64,000 bases of DNA, taken from the NCBI RefSeq assembly GCF_018417595.1, contig NZ_CP070982.1, forward strand, positions 3,430,001 through 3,494,000, in the 5' to 3' direction. Shown in pieces: positions 64,000 to 64,000 of the stretch. The position numbers were made by a program, and so were the translations under genes. Positions within the stretch are counted from its first letter, which is position 1. Each line of letters opens with the position of its first letter. The DNA is from Pseudomonas entomophila (GTDB lineage: Bacteria > Pseudomonadota > Gammaproteobacteria > Pseudomonadales > Pseudomonadaceae). The notes under the pieces were generated by a model. It worked only from the letters and a program-made list of their open reading frames with translations, was not told where the DNA came from and ran no database searches.

Positions 64000-64000
64000 G

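Overview
The window is about 64 kb of a GC-rich Pseudomonas chromosome, almost certainly of the P. putida group. Three things point there: many REP doublets with the arm TGTAGGAGCGG, the ben/cat benzoate genes, and the pairing of DAHP synthase, parvulin, peptide ABC transporter and 3-hydroxybutyrate genes. Assignments rest on reading motifs and on remembered protein families; no database was searched.

Layout. 1-1.7 kb: two minus-strand genes (dihydroorotase-like and gamma-carbonic anhydrase-like) behind a perfect Zur box, a zinc-starvation operon. 1.9-4 kb: GNAT acetyltransferase and a convergent diguanylate cyclase. 4.0-9.8 kb: a mexC-mexD-oprJ type RND efflux operon with no nfxB next to it. 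10-12.7 kb: Rieske/FAD oxidoreductase and aldo-keto reductase. 12.8-14.5 kb: a single AT-rich islet gene for a P-loop (KAP-like) NTPase, the best candidate for a little-described defence-type gene. 14.8-18.8 kb: old yellow enzyme, LysE exporter, LysR regulator, YdjM-like membrane protein.

18.9-29.4 kb: a co-directional minus-strand benzoate/catechol supercluster, benA-benB-benC-benD-benK-catB-catC-catA-benE-benF. It takes benzoate from uptake to beta-ketoadipate enol-lactone. Two BenR/XylS-type direct repeats lie upstream of benA. The regulator genes benR and catR are not in the window. 29.6-31.1 kb: a type I DAHP synthase preceded by two tandem aromatic-rich leader peptides and a strong intrinsic terminator, which looks like attenuation by aromatic aminoacyl-tRNA.

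31.2-38 kb: a large Ig-like-domain protein with a G10 tract before its start, a cytoplasmic parvulin, and a yejABE-like peptide transporter without an ATPase, whose signal peptide seems to be encoded by a REP doublet. 38-44 kb: a 3-hydroxybutyrate/acetoacetate module (sigma-54 activator, GntP permease, 3-hydroxybutyrate dehydrogenase, acetoacetyl-CoA synthetase) with a -24/-12 promoter. 44-52 kb: second parvulin, autotransporter, two LysE exporters, AraC regulator, PrpA phosphatase, Ogt and small envelope proteins. Between the autotransporter and the first LysE gene sits a 158-bp palindromic MITE flanked by a CTAG duplication that supplies the stop codons of both genes. 52-56 kb: small lipoproteins, a META/DUF4377 lipoprotein and the ABC-F protein YbiT. 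56.2 kb to the end: the C-terminal part of a giant filamentous-haemagglutinin-like protein that runs off the window.
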